From NCBI GenBank assembly GCA_964393335.1, contig CAYMTN010000133.1:1-15116 (forward strand): a stretch of DNA of 15,116 nt. Reading direction: 5' to 3'. The first letter of the stretch is position 1. The number at the start of each line of letters is the position of its first letter. The DNA comes from CAYMTN01 sp964393335 (GTDB taxonomy: Bacteria; Chloroflexota; Anaerolineae; Aggregatilineales; Aggregatilineaceae). Positions 1-7,579 of the stretch are shown here, in pieces. The translations under genes and the position numbers were made by a program. The notes below the pieces were generated by a model that was given only the letters and a program-made list of their open reading frames with translations, was not told the DNA's origin and ran no database searches.

Positions 1-489
1 AGCGAGCCGGACGTGATGAAACGCCCGCCGCGCCCGCCCCGCGAGAGCATTTTCGCGCACGGCGTTGGTTTCCACGTGCTGTGGGTCGGGTTGTGGATCG
101 GTGTCAGCACGTTGATCGGGTTTATATGGGCGCTCAACCGTTATGGCGGCGAGCTGTTCGATCCGTCGGATGATGCGTTGCTGGTGGCGCGCACGATGGC
201 CTTTAGCATTCTCGCGCTGTCACAGGTGTTTGAGGTATCTGCTATTCACGGCGGGGATGCGTCGTTTTTGCAGGCATCCCTGCTGCGCAACAAGCTGTTG
301 TGGGTCGCAGTCGTGATGACTGCCGTGCTGCAAATGGTGGTTGTTTATGCACCATTTGCCCAGGAGATCATGAGCACAACGCCATTGGATGGCGTGGAAC
401 TGATCGTAGCGTGGCTGCTGGCCGGGTCGTTGCTCCCTGCGGTTGAGATTGAGAAATACGTGCGCCGCCGCCGCGCTCAGAGCGCCTGA
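1..489 (+). CDS. Cation-transporting P-type ATPase, C-terminal part (5' end outside window)
   Basis: The reading frame is open from base 1 and ends at TGA 487-489, so only the last 162 residues are visible. The stretch MKRPPRPPRESIF near the start is the conserved basic-Pro loop that precedes the last helices in the C-terminal domain of Ca2+/cation P-type ATPases (PMCA/SERCA-like and bacterial relatives). Four hydrophobic helices follow, at about residues 22-44, 64-82, 98-120 and 130-150, then a basic tail (YVRRRRAQSA). The protein would use ATP to move a cation across the cytoplasmic membrane. The phosphorylation and nucleotide domains are outside the window, so the transported ion cannot be named. 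It converges with the M20 peptidase gene and the two share a hairpin terminator. Confidence 0.85.
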   Translation, partial: SEPDVMKRPPRPPRESIFAHGVGFHVLWVGLWIGVSTLIGFIWALNRYGGELFDPSDDALLVARTMAFSILALSQVFEVSAIHGGDASFLQASLLRNKLLWVAVVMTAVLQMVVVYAPFAQEIMSTTPLDGVELIVAWLLAGSLLPAVEIEKYVRRRRAQSA

Positions 490-507
490 GATATCCACGT
501 AAAACCG

Positions 508-546
508 GCTTGAAGGCGTGTCCTAACAGAATACACGCCTTCAAGC
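508..546. terminator. Bidirectional hairpin terminator between convergent genes
   Basis: A perfect 14-bp inverted repeat pairs 508-521 (GCTTGAAGGCGTGT) with 533-546, around an 11-nt loop. It begins 19 nt after the ATPase stop and ends 20 nt before the peptidase stop. On the minus strand the stem is followed by GGTTTTACG, a short U tract. On the plus strand there is no U run. It therefore looks like an intrinsic terminator for the minus-strand gene and a weaker one, or an RNA 3'-end protector, for the ATPase. Confidence 0.75.
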
Positions 547-566
547 ACCAACTCGACTTCTACTCG

Positions 567-1934
567 CTAACGAAGCTGGCCGATTTCCTGGAAGAACTTG
601 ATCGCCGTTTTCATGCCGCGATGGAAACTCGCCAGGGAGTATTTTTCGTTTGGGGCGTGCAGGTTGTCGTCGGGCAGCCCAAAGCCCATCATGATCACCG
701 GGGCGTTGAGCGTTTTCTGGAAGGTGCCCACGATCGGGATCGATCCACCCTCCCGCATGTACACCGGGCGCGCGCCATACCCAAACTCGTAGGCGCGGGC
801 AGCGGCCCGCATGTACGGGGAGTCAGGATCGATGACGGCCCACATCCCGTTGTGCATGCCGCGCACTTCGCTAGTGGCGGTATCTGGCGTGTGGGCGGTG
901 ACGAACTGCCGGATCAAACGCTCGATTTCGTTCGGGTCCTGGGCAGGCACGAGACGACAACTCACTTTGGCAAGCGCTTTGGCCGGCAGGACCGTTTTAC
1001 CGCCTTCGCCAGTCCACCCGCTGACCAACCCGTTGATCTCCAGCGTGGGACGCACGCCGAGGCGCTCGTGCAACTCGTAACCGGCTTCGCCCCAGGGCTT
1101 GCTGACACCCGTTTCTGTGAGCAGCCGCTCGAGCGAAAACGGCGTTTTCGCCAGTTCGGCACGCTCGGTTGGCGTGAGTTCCCGGACCTTGTCATAAAAG
1201 CCCGGTATCGCCACGCGCCCATCCGCATCGTGCATGGCGCTCAGCAAGTCGACCAATACTTGAGCCGGGTTATGGACGATGCCGCCGTACATGCCGGAAT
1301 GCAGGTCATGAGATGGCCCGCGCACCTCGATTTCGACATACGTGATGCCGCGCAGCCCAACGACAATCGAGGGACGCTCAATGCTCAACATACTGGTATC
1401 CGACACGATTATCACGTCGGCGGCGAGCAGGTCAGCGTGCTGTTCGACGAAGGGGTAAAGCTGGACCGATCCGCTCTCTTCTTCGCCTTCGACGATGAAC
1501 TTAACGTTGATGGGCATCTGGCCGGACACGAGCAAGCTCTGAACGGCTTTGATCTGCGTAAACGTCTGGCCCTTGTCGTCGGTTGCTCCGCGCGCGTACA
1601 GGTTGTTGTTGCGTACTTCCGGCTCAAATGGATCGCTCAGCCACAGGTTATCGGCGTCGTCGGCGGGCTGAACGTCGTAATGGCCGTAGATCAGGGCTGT
1701 TGGTGCATCCGGTGCGCCAAGCCATTCGGCATACACAATCGGGTTACCGGCGGTCTCGAAGATTTCGGCGCGCGTCATACCAATGGTTTCGAACTGTGTT
1801 TTGAGCCATTCCGCCGCCCGCCGGACATCACTTTTGTGCTCGGACATGGTGCTGATACTGGGAATACGCAGCAGGGTTTTTAGCTCCTCAAGAAATTCAT
1901 CTTGATGCGCTGCTACAAAATCATACGGGTTCAT
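567..1934 (-). CDS. M20 family metallopeptidase (cytosolic dipeptidase type)
   Basis: 455 residues, the normal length for M20 dipeptidases of the CNDP2/PepV-like kind, which cleave dipeptides or short peptides in the cytoplasm with two metal ions (usually Zn or Mn). The metal and catalytic motifs are all present: GHYDVQPAD with His85 and Asp87, RGATDDKG with bridging Asp119, EGEEESGS with the Glu pair 152/153, VSDT near residue 180, and a C-terminal LPDDNLHAPNEKY with the last His ligand. DLHSGMYGG marks the start of the inserted dimerisation lid. The ATG at 1932-1934 was chosen because AGGAG lies 5 nt upstream of it. The frame stays open far beyond this start, but that extension has no conserved features and runs antisense to the next gene. 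A TGCTATAAT promoter lies just upstream. Confidence 0.93.
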   Translation of the reverse strand: MNPYDFVAAHQDEFLEELKTLLRIPSISTMSEHKSDVRRAAEWLKTQFETIGMTRAEIFETAGNPIVYAEWLGAPDAPTALIYGHYDVQPADDADNLWLSDPFEPEVRNNNLYARGATDDKGQTFTQIKAVQSLLVSGQMPINVKFIVEGEEESGSVQLYPFVEQHADLLAADVIIVSDTSMLSIERPSIVVGLRGITYVEIEVRGPSHDLHSGMYGGIVHNPAQVLVDLLSAMHDADGRVAIPGFYDKVRELTPTERAELAKTPFSLERLLTETGVSKPWGEAGYELHERLGVRPTLEINGLVSGWTGEGGKTVLPAKALAKVSCRLVPAQDPNEIERLIRQFVTAHTPDTATSEVRGMHNGMWAVIDPDSPYMRAAARAYEFGYGARPVYMREGGSIPIVGTFQKTLNAPVIMMGFGLPDDNLHAPNEKYSLASFHRGMKTAIKFFQEIGQLR

Positions 1935-1973
1935 GATCACTCCTAAACAGAATAGATGCGCTCCACCGCGCCG

Positions 1974-1982
1974 ATTATAGCA
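1974..1982 (-). promoter_or_regulatory. Extended -10 promoter for the M20 peptidase gene
   Basis: On the minus strand the sequence reads TGCTATAAT, a consensus -10 with the TGn extension, about 40 nt before the start codon. No good -35 hexamer lies 16-18 nt upstream, as is common for extended -10 promoters. It is divergent from an identical TGCTATAAT at 2058-2066. Confidence 0.6.
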
Positions 1983-2057
1983 GGGAATCACCGGGGACAC
2001 GTCAGAATCGGTGCGTGCCAGTGGATATAGTGGCGGTAGGCAAAGGGCGCGGCGGGG

Positions 2058-2066
2058 TGCTATAAT
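2058..2066 (+). promoter_or_regulatory. Extended -10 promoter for the GAF-PP2C gene
   Basis: TGCTATAAT is a perfect extended -10, about 30 nt before the start codon. The expected -35 region (AGGCAA) does not match consensus. The implied 5' leader is short, about 25 nt. Confidence 0.6.
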
Positions 2067-2096
2067 GCGAAACACTCCACCCAGCATAGGAAAAGT

Positions 2097-3380
2097 ATGA
2101 TGACAAATGTACAGCCATCTGCCATTCCCCACCCTGAACACCTGGCGATTCTTTACGAGATTACGCGCACGCTTAATTCCAGCCTGGACCTGAATATTGT
2201 GCTGGAAAACGTGATTGACCGCGTGATCGAGGTTACTGGGGCCGAGCGTGGTTTTTTGATGCTGCGCGACGACGGGCGCGATGAGCTTGAATTCCGGGTG
2301 GCGCGCGGCATGCACCAGAGCGACCTGGAATCGCCGGAATTCCAGGTTAGCACGACTATCATTCGTAAGGTCGAGCAGACCCGCAAACCGCTGCTGACCG
2401 ACAACGCGCAGTTTGACGACCGGTTCACGCGTGGGGACAGCATTATGGTGCTGGGTCTGCGCTCGATTCTGTGCGTTCCGATCATGGTCAAAGACCGTTT
2501 GATCGGGCTGGTGTATGTGGATAACCGGCTGCAAGTTGGCCTGTTCAACGAGGGACACCGCGACCTGTTGGCTGCATTCGCTAGCCAGGCGGGGATCGCC
2601 ATCGAAAATGCGCGCCTGTATCAGGTGGCCGTCGAAAAAGGGCGCATGGAGAAAGAACTCCAGATGGCGAAAGACATCCAGCGCGGGCTGCTGCCGCACA
2701 CGCTGCCGACGTTTCCCGGATATGAGATCGCGGCGGATTGGCGCTCGGCGCGCGAGGTAGCAGGCGACTTCTACGACTGTTTTGAACTGGGAGATACGGC
2801 GCTGGGGGTGGTCGTCGCGGATGTGTCCGACAAGGGCGCGCCTGCCGCGATCTTCATGGCTGTGGCGCGCAGCCTGCTGCGTGGCGCGGCGATGTCGGCG
2901 GCGTCACCGGTGGCCGCCCTTCAACAGGCGAATCTGAGCATTCTCAAAGACACCGAATCCGGCATGTTTGTGACGATGTATTACACCATTCTGCATCCAG
3001 GTGGCCGGATTACGGGCGTCAATGCCGGGCATAACCAACCGCTGCTCTACCGCGCGCAGCAGCAGGCGTGTGAATTTCTGCCGCGTGGTGGCCGTCCGTT
3101 GGGGTGGTTTGAAGATTTGCCCGTCCGGCCCGTTGAGTACACGCTTGCCCCCGGCGACGTGCTGGTGTGTTATACGGACGGGCTGACCGAAGCTGAAAAC
3201 ATCCGGCGCGAACCGTATGGCGAGGAACGGCTGGTTGAAGTCGTGCGTGCCAGTGCGCTGCGCCCGGCCAGCGAGATTGTCCAGGCGATTACGGCGTCGG
3301 TGGTCGCGTTTATGGGCACCGCGCCGCCGTTTGACGACACAACGCTCGTGGTTGTACGGTATACGGGCAACCATGCGTAA
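2097..3380 (+). CDS. GAF domain plus SpoIIE-type PP2C phosphatase (RsbU-like)
   Basis: 427 residues. A GAF sensory domain spans about residues 14-175 (ILYEITRTLNSSLDL through FASQAGIAIENARLY). A short helical linker follows (QVAVEKGRMEKELQMAKDIQ), the usual signalling helix. Residues about 200-425 form a PP2C/SpoIIE phosphatase. The metal-binding aspartates are visible in VAGDFYD, VVADVSDKGAPAA, YTDGLTEAEN and FDDTTLVVV, and NAGHNQP is typical of the family. Such proteins dephosphorylate Ser/Thr-phosphorylated anti-sigma-factor antagonists, or act in second-messenger-like partner switching. No STAS or HPK-like partner is encoded in the window, so its target is unknown. Two ATGs are adjacent (2097 and 2100), with AGGAAAAGT just upstream. 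It leads a run with the pseudouridine synthase and acyltransferase genes. Confidence 0.92.
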   Translation: MMTNVQPSAIPHPEHLAILYEITRTLNSSLDLNIVLENVIDRVIEVTGAERGFLMLRDDGRDELEFRVARGMHQSDLESPEFQVSTTIIRKVEQTRKPLLTDNAQFDDRFTRGDSIMVLGLRSILCVPIMVKDRLIGLVYVDNRLQVGLFNEGHRDLLAAFASQAGIAIENARLYQVAVEKGRMEKELQMAKDIQRGLLPHTLPTFPGYEIAADWRSAREVAGDFYDCFELGDTALGVVVADVSDKGAPAAIFMAVARSLLRGAAMSAASPVAALQQANLSILKDTESGMFVTMYYTILHPGGRITGVNAGHNQPLLYRAQQQACEFLPRGGRPLGWFEDLPVRPVEYTLAPGDVLVCYTDGLTEAENIRREPYGEERLVEVVRASALRPASEIVQAITASVVAFMGTAPPFDDTTLVVVRYTGNHA

Positions 3381-3448
3381 GCCCGGCTGATCCTCTTGAC
3401 AGCCACACCCCGTCACCGGAACGATTTAGCATAGAAGGTCATGATACT

Positions 3449-4162
3449 GTGGAAGAACGACTGCAAAAATTACTCTCGCAGGCCGGGATCGCATCCCGGC
3501 GTGCGGCTGAAGACCTGATCCGCCAGGGCCGAGTGACGGTCAATGGCCAGGTGGCCCAGATCGGACAAAAAGCCGATATCGCCCGTGATACCATCCGGGT
3601 CGATGGTGAGGCGCTCAAGCTGCCGGAGTTCGTGTATTATCTGCTGAACAAGCCGCGCGGCATTGTGTCAACCAATAAGGGCCAACCGCAGGATGACCGG
3701 CACATCGTCCGTGATTTGATTTCGCATGAAGGGCACCTGTTTACGGTCGGGCGTCTGGATGCGGACAGCGAGGGCCTGATTCTGCTGACCAATGACGGCG
3801 CATTGGCGGACCGGCTGATGCATCCGCGTTACAACCATACCAAGACATATGAGGTGCTGGTCGAGGGCAAGCCGTCACCAAAAACGCTGGACGAGTGGCG
3901 CAGCGGCATTCAATTGGACGATAAACCGACGGCTCCGGCTAAGGTGCGCGTGCTTTCAGAGCAAGACCAGGATACCTGGTTGCAGGTGGTGATGCGTGAG
4001 GGACGCAAGCGCCAGATACGCCGCACAGCGGCCATGTTAGGGCACCCGGTCAAACGGTTGATTCGCGTGAAGATCGACTTTTTGGAGATCGGCCACCTCA
4101 AAACCGGCCAGTGGCGCGAGTTGTCACCCAACGAAGTGCGTCTGTTGAAGGAAACACGTTAA
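3449..4162 (+). CDS. rRNA pseudouridine synthase, RsuA/RluB/E/F family
   Basis: 237 residues, normal for the family. An N-terminal S4 RNA-binding domain covers about residues 2-50 (ERLQKLLSQAGIASRRAAEDLI, RVTVNG). The catalytic motif is GRLDADSEGLILLTNDG, with nucleophile Asp104. A later conserved block reads MREGRKRQIRRTAAMLGHPVKRLIR. The enzyme isomerises a uridine in 16S or 23S rRNA. The start is GTG at 3449, with AGAAGGT 9 nt upstream; the nearby ATG at 3441 is out of frame. The overall pattern is closer to RluB (23S helix 90 region) than RsuA, but the exact target base cannot be read from sequence. The acyltransferase gene starts 23 nt downstream, suggesting co-transcription. Confidence 0.93.
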   Translation: MEERLQKLLSQAGIASRRAAEDLIRQGRVTVNGQVAQIGQKADIARDTIRVDGEALKLPEFVYYLLNKPRGIVSTNKGQPQDDRHIVRDLISHEGHLFTVGRLDADSEGLILLTNDGALADRLMHPRYNHTKTYEVLVEGKPSPKTLDEWRSGIQLDDKPTAPAKVRVLSEQDQDTWLQVVMREGRKRQIRRTAAMLGHPVKRLIRVKIDFLEIGHLKTGQWRELSPNEVRLLKETR

Positions 4163-4185
4163 AGTCTGCGGAGCGCCTGTTTTTC

Positions 4186-4917
4186 ATGACACTATCTGAA
4201 ACTGCCCATCTTCACCCCGCCGTCCCACATCAGGAACGCTACGATCTGCGCCGCCGCCTGCTGCGTGATTATTTGCTGCGCCCGGTTGGGTTTGGCCTGT
4301 TGGTCAAGCTGCACATCGAGGGGCGCGAACACATCCCTGCCGGCGGCCCGGTGATTCTTATCATGAACCACATCGGCGCGATAGACCCGTTTGTCGTCGT
4401 GGGCGCGGTAACATCTCGCTACGTCGTGCCGATGTCGAAAATCGAGAACTACCGGAATCCGCTCATTGCATTGATGGCTCGCAGTTGGGGTGTATTCCCC
4501 GTGCGGCGCGGCGAGGTTGACCGCCAGGCGTTGGATAGCACGCTCGCCGTGTTGGACCAGAACCGCCCGGTGCTGATCGCGCCGGAGGGCACGCGACATG
4601 CTGCCCTGGAGGAAGCTAAAGACGGGATGACATTTGTCGCTACCAGGGCGAATGCGATCATCGTGCCGGTGGGCCTGGATGGCACGGATCAGTTTCCTGG
4701 CAGTTTCAAACGACTGCGGCGCGCTTCGGTGACGATCCGGTTTGGGCGCGCGTTCCGGCTGCGAATGGATGGGCGGGCGCGTGTTCCCCGCGATGAAATG
4801 CGCCACATGACGCGCGAAACCATGTACCAACTGGCCGCATTGCTGCCTGAACACCGCCGGGGCTATTATGCCGATCTTGACCGGATGACGACCGATCACC
4901 TCGAATTCCTGGATTGA
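4186..4917 (+). CDS. 1-acyl-sn-glycerol-3-phosphate acyltransferase family (PlsC-like)
   Basis: 243 residues. All four acyltransferase motifs are present: NHIGAID, the HX4D catalytic pair His62 and Asp67; VFPVRRG at about 103-109; PEGTR at 133-137, the glycerol-phosphate binding motif; and IVPVGLDG. Such enzymes add the second acyl chain to lysophosphatidate at the inner face of the membrane. There is no clear transmembrane helix, and the N-terminal amphipathic stretch (RRRLLRDYLLRPVGFGLLVKL) probably anchors it. The start at ATG 4186 is preferred because an upstream in-frame start would overlap the pseudouridine synthase by about 50 nt and add non-conserved residues. GGAG lies 12 nt before the ATG, somewhat far. 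Other glycerolipid acyltransferase roles cannot be excluded. Confidence 0.9.
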   Translation: MTLSETAHLHPAVPHQERYDLRRRLLRDYLLRPVGFGLLVKLHIEGREHIPAGGPVILIMNHIGAIDPFVVVGAVTSRYVVPMSKIENYRNPLIALMARSWGVFPVRRGEVDRQALDSTLAVLDQNRPVLIAPEGTRHAALEEAKDGMTFVATRANAIIVPVGLDGTDQFPGSFKRLRRASVTIRFGRAFRLRMDGRARVPRDEMRHMTRETMYQLAALLPEHRRGYYADLDRMTTDHLEFLD

Positions 4918-4936
4918 TATGGTCTTACTTGGTACG

Positions 4937-4965
4937 TTTGCAGGCGCGGAGGGGCGCTTTATAAT
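4937..4965 (+). promoter_or_regulatory. Promoter of ilvE
   Basis: TTTGCA at 4937-4942 and TATAAT at 4960-4965 are separated by exactly 17 nt. The start codon is about 40 nt downstream. It shows that ilvE is transcribed independently of the upstream acyltransferase gene, which ends at 4917. Confidence 0.65.
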
Positions 4966-5006
4966 GTGGCTATAACAGCCTGAAACACTCAAGAGGAGCA
5001 TGGTGA

Positions 5007-5948
5007 ATGTCTCAAGATGGTCCGTCATATGCTTTTTTTCAAGGAAAAATAGTGCCGATTGAAGAAGCAAAAGTGAGCGTGATGACACATGCGCTGCACT
5101 ACGGGACCGGCGCATTTGGTGGGGTGCGAGCCTACTGGAATGACGAGGTTGAGGAACTGTACATTTTCCGCCCAATCGATCACTTCAAGCGGGTGCTAAA
5201 CTCCGGCAAAATCCTGCTGATGGATTTGCCCTATACCCCGGAATCCATGTTAGGGATTTTGATCGAACTGCTGCGCAAAGAGAATTATCGCGGCGAAAAC
5301 GTTTACATCCGACCGTTGATCTACAAGTCTACACCCCGTATTGGTGTGCGCCTGCACGACCTGGATTGTGAATTCACCATGTTCGCGCAGCCGTTTGGCA
5401 GTTATATCCCCAACGAAGAAGGATCGCGCGTCACATTTTCCGCATGGCGGCGCGTTGACGACAACGTGATCCCGGCGCGTGGCAAGATTTCCGGTGCGTA
5501 TGCTAACTCGGCATTAATCAAATCCGACGCCGCCCTGTCCGGGTATGACGAAGCCCTGGTGCTCGACCAGAACGGCCACATCTCGGAAGGCAGCGCCGAA
5601 AACTTCTTCATGGTGCGTGACGGCGTGGTTTATACGCCACCGGTTTCCGCGAACATTCTGGAGGGCATCACGCGCCGCAGCGTGATACAACTCATCCGCG
5701 ACGAGATGGACCTGCCGGTGGTCGAGCGTGAGATTGACCGGACCGAAGTGTTTGTCGCGGACGAAGCCTTCTTCTGCGGCACCGGCGTGCAGGTCGTCGC
5801 CATTGCCGAGGTGGATCACCGCAAGGTGGGCGACGGCAAAATGGGACCTGTTGTGCGGCAACTGCGCGAGTTATATTTCCAGGTCGTGCGCGGCAAGATC
5901 GCCAAATACCACGACTGGAATACGCCGGTATACGGACCCAGGGCGTAA
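5007..5948 (+). CDS. ilvE: Branched-chain amino acid aminotransferase (class IV PLP)
   Basis: 313 residues, the standard length. It transfers the amino group between glutamate and the 2-oxo acids of Leu, Ile and Val, the last step of branched-chain amino acid synthesis. The fold-type IV signature is clear: THALHYGTGAFGGVRAY near the N terminus, the Schiff-base Lys160 in PARGKISGAYANS, then GYDEALVLDQNGHISEGSAENFF with the phosphate-binding Glu194 region, and DEAFFCGTGVQVVAI near the C terminus. AGAGGAG lies 8 nt before ATG 5007, and another ATG at 5000 is out of frame. The C-terminal KIAKYHDWNTPVY is typical of the family, so the stop at 5948 is real even though the last 78 nt overlap the convergent membrane-protein gene. 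A D-amino acid aminotransferase is less likely given the GGVRAY motif. Confidence 0.95.
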   Translation: MSQDGPSYAFFQGKIVPIEEAKVSVMTHALHYGTGAFGGVRAYWNDEVEELYIFRPIDHFKRVLNSGKILLMDLPYTPESMLGILIELLRKENYRGENVYIRPLIYKSTPRIGVRLHDLDCEFTMFAQPFGSYIPNEEGSRVTFSAWRRVDDNVIPARGKISGAYANSALIKSDAALSGYDEALVLDQNGHISEGSAENFFMVRDGVVYTPPVSANILEGITRRSVIQLIRDEMDLPVVEREIDRTEVFVADEAFFCGTGVQVVAIAEVDHRKVGDGKMGPVVRQLRELYFQVVRGKIAKYHDWNTPVYGPRA

Positions 5949-6443
5949 CCGGTCGCGCAGCACGATTCGCGCCAACACAAGCAGCATACCCGTGCTCTGG
6001 ACTATGACATCGGTATTCAGGCACACGATGTCCGGCGCTTCGACATCGCGTTGTTGCAGGAACCAGCGGATAAACATATAAACCGCTCCCGAAATTCCGG
6101 CCACGACCCCGGCGGCCCGGACTTTTGGTTCGTCCGTAGACCCGGCAATGGTTAGCGGAGCCACGAACATGATTGCCCGGATCAGATACGTGCCGATGAA
6201 GATTTTTGCGTGGCAGGTTTCGGGTGAGTACGGGCCGGGGTCAATCATGTACCCGAACGCATACGTTTTGTCGATCACGATCGAGATGAGCACGGCAATG
6301 CTTAACATCGTGCCCATCGTCGATCCGTCTGGAAGCAGCAACAGCACCACGATATTGATCAAAAACAACCAGTAGAGCGCCAGGTCCCATTGGATCTGAT
6401 CGGTTAACCACAGTGACTCGGCCATCGCCTTTAAGTCTGACAT
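5871..6443 (-). CDS. Five-helix integral membrane protein of unknown function
   Basis: 190 residues; I do not recognise the family. Hydrophobic segments are seen at about residues 21-37, 43-60, 80-100, 109-129 and 144-162. A basic, less hydrophobic tail then ends in VVVFGDLAAHDLEI. The start ATG at 6443 has a strong GGAGG 5 nt upstream. The last 25 codons overlap the 3' end of ilvE on the opposite strand, which constrains both sequences. It lies 88 nt after the lipoprotein gene on the same strand and may be co-transcribed or use the candidate promoter in that gap. A role in membrane transport or sensing is only a guess. The coding call rests on the clear helix pattern and the ribosome binding site. 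Confidence 0.75.
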   Translation of the reverse strand: MSDLKAMAESLWLTDQIQWDLALYWLFLINIVVLLLLPDGSTMGTMLSIAVLISIVIDKTYAFGYMIDPGPYSPETCHAKIFIGTYLIRAIMFVAPLTIAGSTDEPKVRAAGVVAGISGAVYMFIRWFLQQRDVEAPDIVCLNTDVIVQSTGMLLVLARIVLRDRLRPGSVYRRIPVVVFGDLAAHDLEI

Positions 6444-6498
6444 GCAATCCTCCGTTGTCGAAGCGGCCTTTGGTGACTTGGACGAGCAAGGCAATCAC

Positions 6499-6504
6499 AT
6501 TGTA
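6499..6504 (-). promoter_or_regulatory. Candidate -10 for the membrane-protein gene
   Basis: On the minus strand the sequence is TACAAT, a 5/6 match to consensus, about 56 nt before the start codon and inside the 88-nt gap to the lipoprotein gene. No convincing -35 lies at 16-18 nt, so this is tentative. Confidence 0.3.
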
Positions 6505-6531
6505 CTCAAAATTGGAGGATGGTGAAACAGG

Positions 6532-7350
6532 TCAGCGCCCTGGTGGTGGCTGGGGTGGCTGCCAGGTGACAGTCTCCAGGTTGAGCCGGGCAATTTGCTT
6601 CTCGACCAGATAGGCGGGGCGGAACTGCAAACTCATCACCGGCGTGTCACGCGTGAGATTATCAGGCCCCACTTCAAAAATAGCGATAATGCCCCGTTCT
6701 GGATATAACAAAACCGCGTTGCCGAACAGCATCAACGTGAGATTGCCCTGCGCGATTCCCGCTGCCGCAGGTGGCCCATACCGATCGAGCAGCAGGCCCA
6801 ACGTGCCGTAATCGTCCAGTTCGGCTTCCAGGGCTTCGTCCGTGCCGACGGTAACCAGCAGCGTGCAGCCGTCTTCTTCAAAGCGGAAACGGGGCGGTCG
6901 TCCGTTTACGGCTTCCGCGTGTCCAAAAGATGCTTCAAGCTGCGGGACGGTTGTCTGCCCGAATGAGATCGATTCGACGTTTTCCAGCGGGTACACGCTG
7001 GTGCAGTCGCGCGCCGGTGTGGTCGGGTTGTCGGGCGGGCTGGTCGGAAACGTGAAAGGCGATGTAACCAGCGGCGTGATAGGCGCGGTCGGCGGCGCAG
7101 TAGGATGAACGGAATCCGGCGGTGTGGCACTTGCCCGGCCCGGCAGCGCGCCAAAGTCGGCATTGGTCGGCGCGGGCGAAGGCGGCGCGGCAATCGTGCC
7201 TGATAGGGCGGGCGGTGCTGTGGTGGCGGCGGGTGGCTCACTGTCACCGCATGCAACGAGCGGCCCGGCTGCCAGCAGCCCGACCATCACGACACGTAAC
7301 GCCTGCTTCAAACGTGTGATGTGAATCAAACCAGGGATCAACGAACTCAT
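6532..7350 (-). CDS. Lipoprotein with Pro/Thr-rich linker and duplicated C-terminal motif
   Basis: 272 residues. A signal peptide (basic ITRLKQALR, then a hydrophobic core) ends in the lipobox LVAC, so Cys34 would be lipidated and the protein anchored outside the membrane. Residues about 38-113 are a low-complexity Pro/Thr/Ala/Ser spacer. The globular part (about 114-265) contains two Cys (116 and 162) that could form a disulfide. It also has two similar segments, TTVPQLEASFGHAEAV and GTLGLLLDRYGPPAAA, resembling the short Thr-x3-Leu-x3-Phe/Tyr-Gly repeats of BamE-like or SmpA-like lipoproteins. AGGAAGG lies 4 nt before ATG 7350. I cannot name a function; a role in envelope binding or surface display is inference. 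Confidence 0.8.
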   Translation of the reverse strand: MSSLIPGLIHITRLKQALRVVMVGLLAAGPLVACGDSEPPAATTAPPALSGTIAAPPSPAPTNADFGALPGRASATPPDSVHPTAPPTAPITPLVTSPFTFPTSPPDNPTTPARDCTSVYPLENVESISFGQTTVPQLEASFGHAEAVNGRPPRFRFEEDGCTLLVTVGTDEALEAELDDYGTLGLLLDRYGPPAAAGIAQGNLTLMLFGNAVLLYPERGIIAIFEVGPDNLTRDTPVMSLQFRPAYLVEKQIARLNLETVTWQPPQPPPGR

Positions 7351-7368
7351 GCAACCTTCCTGGCTGCA

Positions 7369-7388
7369 ATCCGTCCAGCATGACGGAT
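7369..7388. repeat. Short perfect inverted repeat upstream of the lipoprotein gene
   Basis: ATCCGTC (7369-7375) and GACGGAT (7382-7388) form a 7-bp perfect stem with a 6-nt loop, 19 nt upstream of the lipoprotein start. It could be an operator or a leader hairpin. The rest of the 229-bp gap 7351-7579, between the divergent lipoprotein and kinase genes, shows no convincing promoter or RNA gene. Confidence 0.4.
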
Positions 7389-7579
7389 CGGGAGAATATG
7401 CTACGAATTACCGGTTACTGTTGCAGACTGACGATGGCTGTGATGGCCCCCGGCGGCAGGTTTAGGCCACCATGTTCCGCTTGATGTGATGGATTCTCGC
7501 ATGTTAGCCGGGTTCGAATCGCCAACCTGATTGGACGACACCATATTCTACCAGATTTATCCGGAGCGTTAGGTGGATC

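Noticed and set aside
510..1883. Long open frame (457 codons) on the plus strand
   Set aside because: It lies wholly antisense to the M20 peptidase gene, has no ribosome binding site, and its sequence is low in recognisable domains. It is a high-GC shadow.
1935..2699. In-frame upstream extension of the M20 peptidase open frame
   Set aside because: It crosses the divergent promoters and runs antisense to the phosphatase gene. The ATG at 1934 has a good ribosome binding site and matches family length.
3396..3401. Perfect TTGACA between the phosphatase and pseudouridine synthase genes
   Set aside because: No -10-like hexamer lies 16-18 nt downstream, so a promoter here cannot be supported.
7430..7535. 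tRNA-like GGTTCGAATC box near 7510
   Set aside because: The flanking bases do not form a five-pair T stem, and no acceptor, D or anticodon arms fit upstream.
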